Below are positions 4,323 through 5,070 of a stretch of 5,070 bases of DNA, in pieces. The notes under the pieces are model-generated. The model searched no databases, was not told the DNA's origin, and saw nothing but the letters and a program-made list of their open reading frames with translations. The DNA is from a bacterium 42_11 (GTDB lineage Bacteria; Synergistota; GBS-1). How positions within the stretch are numbered: position 1 is the first letter of the stretch; each line of letters opens with the position of its first letter. The position numbers and the translations under genes are program-made. The stretch is from positions 1 to 5,070 of the forward strand of contig LGFB01000110.1 in NCBI GenBank assembly GCA_001508835.1, given 5' to 3'.

Positions 4323-5070
4323 TTACCGAGAAATGAGTGTTAATCTTTTAAACAATTTCTCCTTTTCACTTCTTGCCAACTCTGCCCTCCTAACTATACT
4401 TTCAAGTATTTGTATAGTCTTACTGTAGGTCTCCCTGTCCACAGGATATGGATAACCATCTTTTCCTCCATGAGCATAAGTGTATCTTACAGGATCCCTA
4501 TAGCTCGGGGCTTTTCCTGTCAAAAGTTCTGCCGTTAAAGAGAGAGCTCTCAATGTTTTTGCCCCCAACCCCTTTACAAGGAGAAGCTCCTCGAAATCGG
4601 CCGGCTTATATTCCTTCAGCTCCTCAAACTTTCTTAGAAATCTGTTTAAATCCATCTGGGAAAAGCTAATGATAGGGTTATCCCTTCCCAAAAACATTCT
4701 CCTTATTTCCTTAAAGCTTAACTCCTTTACCATCTCTAAGGTAGCATTTCTATTAGCCGCGCTCTCCGAAGCTACAAGATTTAGAACCTTGTCATGCTTG
4801 ATAGGAGAAGCTATTCCAGAATGAGGCTCGTTAACAAAGCTTCCGATCCCTATAGAAAGCCAATGATACCTCCTCGCGTACATTAACTCCAGGTTCATCC
4901 CTTGCTGCACAACAGCCCAATTCCCTTTGCTGTCAAAGAAAATCATATGCTGGTATAGCGAATATCCATCCTGTAAAGCTACATTGTCAACCTTCGCCGA
5001 TAACCTGCTAGCCAAAACCAAAGATTCACCATCGATCCCTAATATTCCAGACCAGTAGGTCACCTCCTCC
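4323..5070 (-). CDS. DUF763 family protein (partial, N-terminus beyond window edge)
   Basis: This matches the middle and C-terminal part of DUF763, a conserved family of unknown function seen in archaea and thermophilic bacteria. Recognisable stretches are LASRLSAKVDN, LQDGYSLYQH, GNWAVVQQGMN, ARRYHWLS, a helix-hairpin-helix-like segment LLLVKGLGAKTLRAL (about 4536-4586), and AHGGKDGYPYPVDR (about 4434-4475). About 249 residues are visible. The family is usually longer by roughly 100 or more residues at the N-terminus, which should lie beyond position 5070. The frame stays open to the edge (codons GAG GAG before a GTG at 5063), and EE followed by VTYW fits the family's continuous sequence. 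GTG 5063 is therefore probably internal and not the start. The helix-hairpin-helix resemblance hints at nucleic-acid contact, but no activity is established. It is the first visible gene of the minus-strand operon with speE. Confidence 0.85.
   Translation of the reverse strand, partial: EEVTYWSGILGIDGESLVLASRLSAKVDNVALQDGYSLYQHMIFFDSKGNWAVVQQGMNLELMYARRYHWLSIGIGSFVNEPHSGIASPIKHDKVLNLVASESAANRNATLEMVKELSFKEIRRMFLGRDNPIISFSQMDLNRFLRKFEELKEYKPADFEELLLVKGLGAKTLRALSLTAELLTGKAPSYRDPVRYTYAHGGKDGYPYPVDRETYSKTIQILESIVRRAELARSEKEKLFKRLTLISR

Noticed and set aside
4448..4669. Plus-strand open frame opposite DUF763
   Set aside because: Antisense to the most conserved part of DUF763; no ribosome binding site or family match.
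5061..5063. GTG as the start codon of the DUF763 gene
   Set aside because: It abuts GGAGGAG with no spacing for a ribosome binding site, the frame stays open to the window edge, and the family has a long N-terminal part before this point.

Overview
The window looks like chromosomal DNA from an anaerobic bacterium, perhaps a thermophile. It is moderately AT-rich and tightly packed, has strong GGAGG or G-run ribosome binding sites, and uses TTG start codons often (three of the four starts that are visible and clear). A pyruvoyl-type arginine decarboxylase, an archaeal-style agmatinase and a DUF763 protein occur together in groups such as Synergistota and other deep-branching thermophiles. That assignment is an impression from gene content, not a proof.

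Layout: (1) Positions 1-705, minus strand: the N-terminal 235 residues of an iron-sulfur protein distantly related to epoxyqueuosine reductase, cut by the window edge. (2) Positions 706-777: a short divergent intergenic region with two facing extended -10 elements. (3) Positions 778-2066, plus strand: a two-gene unit of pyruvoyl-dependent arginine decarboxylase and agmatinase. (4) Positions 2041-5070, minus strand: a three-gene unit read from the right edge, made of a DUF763 protein (5' end outside the window), spermidine synthase (speE) and a YtcJ-type amidohydrolase. The last gene converges on and overlaps the agmatinase gene by 26 bp.

The core of the window is a polyamine pathway: arginine to agmatine (decarboxylase), agmatine to putrescine plus urea (agmatinase), and putrescine plus decarboxylated S-adenosylmethionine to spermidine (SpeE). 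S-adenosylmethionine decarboxylase (SpeD) is not here and must be encoded elsewhere. The order of the last two steps could be reversed, with aminopropylation of agmatine first, as known in Thermus and some archaea. DUF763 and the amidohydrolase travel with speE and have no assigned role in the pathway.

Two perfect inverted repeats lie inside coding sequence near gene starts. One is an 11-bp stem immediately after the preferred agmatinase start codon. The other is a 12-bp stem followed by a T-run, terminator-like, about 90 bases into the amidohydrolase gene. These are the least expected signals in the window. I see no RNA genes, mobile elements, CRISPR arrays or direct repeats.
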